Part shown: piece after piece, positions 41,096-41,176 of the stretch
Layout: every line of letters starts with the position of its first letter
Position numbering within the stretch: the stretch's first letter is position 1
From: an uncultured Granulicella sp.
GTDB taxonomy: Bacteria; Acidobacteriota; Terriglobia; Terriglobales; Acidobacteriaceae
Length of the DNA stretch: 41,176 bases
NCBI GenBank assembly: GCA_903932155.1
Contig: CAIZFH010000156.1
Location: forward strand, 1 to 41,176
Direction of reading: 5' to 3'
The notes under the pieces: model-generated
Database searches by the model: none
The model's input: only the letters and a program-made list of their open reading frames with translations
Told to the model about the DNA's origin: nothing
Translations under genes and position numbers: made by a program

Positions 41096-41176
41096 ATGAC
41101 TGTCGCCGTGCGGACGAGACGCCTGTCGGCACACGGAACGCCGATCTATGTGGTCGCTGGCTTCGTTCGCAGAGCA
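41096..41176 (+). CDS. possible start of a gene cut by the window edge
   Basis: A frame opens with ATG at 41096 and runs to the edge, coding M-T-V-A-V-R-T-R-R-L-S-A-H-G-T-P-I-Y. Codon use looks gene-like, but there is no ribosome binding site. The only stop is two codons before the ATG, so it may be a chance frame. Confidence 0.2.
   Translation, partial: MTVAVRTRRLSAHGTPIYVVAGFVRRA

Larger units (their letters stand above)
31402..41176. mobile_element. serine-recombinase genomic island, left end near 31402, right end outside the window
   Basis: From about 31402 rightward the gene content changes from acidobacterial envelope genes to restriction-modification genes, small unknown genes, a large serine recombinase (38395-40062), repeated 18-bp motifs and an extra tRNA. 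The left edge coincides with a gene lacking its 5' part. The matching right junction, which should carry the missing 5' part on the minus strand, is not found before 41176. Confidence 0.65.

Overview
The window looks like a chromosomal segment of an acidobacterium (Acidobacteriaceae/Terriglobia type). The evidence is the joint presence of a VWFA-related protein of the acidobacterial type (TIGR03436-like), an Oar-like TonB-dependent receptor with an N-terminal carboxypeptidase-regulatory domain, and five TIGR03435-like soil-associated proteins, in GC-rich DNA. All assignments come from reading motifs; no database search was run.

Region 1 (1-6746, + strand) is a compact respiratory operon: cytochrome c oxidase subunit I (5' end outside the window), subunit III, a polytopic membrane protein, a diheme lipoprotein cytochrome c, a Rieske protein, a cytochrome b with a fused C-terminal cytochrome c domain, and a CtaG-like assembly factor. 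Overlaps and short gaps suggest one transcript that builds a quinol:cytochrome c reductase/oxidase chain. Region 2 (6747-9648) is a plastic patch: REP-like palindromes, a tandem repeat, a heptamer array, a terminator-like hairpin, an IS1595-type transposase, and a three-gene cassette (DUF3467-like, BECR/PBECR-like, DUF2283) that resembles a toxin-antitoxin type module.

Region 3 (9649-14959) is housekeeping: a FAH-family hydrolase, trigger factor with a histidine-rich N-terminus, a membrane-anchored aldose-epimerase-like protein, a YtxH-like protein, a Tat-type cupin, a 42-aa basic protein and tRNA-Arg(ACG). Region 4 (14985-29980, all - strand) is a signalling/export/surface block: two YtrA-type GntR regulators, each next to an inverted-repeat operator; an ABC ATPase with its membrane partner; a separate membrane protein; five TIGR03435 paralogues, four in tandem; and the TonB-receptor/VWFA pair. 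Signs of recombination here include a leftover TIGR03435 C-terminus and a 7-bp-period repeat between two genes.

Region 5 (about 31.4 kb to the right edge) is a genomic island. It begins where an AlbA_2 gene's stop codon abuts what looks like the 3' part of a large glycosidase-like gene (30017-31402). It carries type I HsdM and HsdS plus an AlbA_2 protein but no visible HsdR, a series of small unknown genes, a large serine recombinase, an 18-bp motif repeated in both orientations, and an atypical class II tRNA (anticodon UAA, discriminator U). The right end of the island is not in the window.
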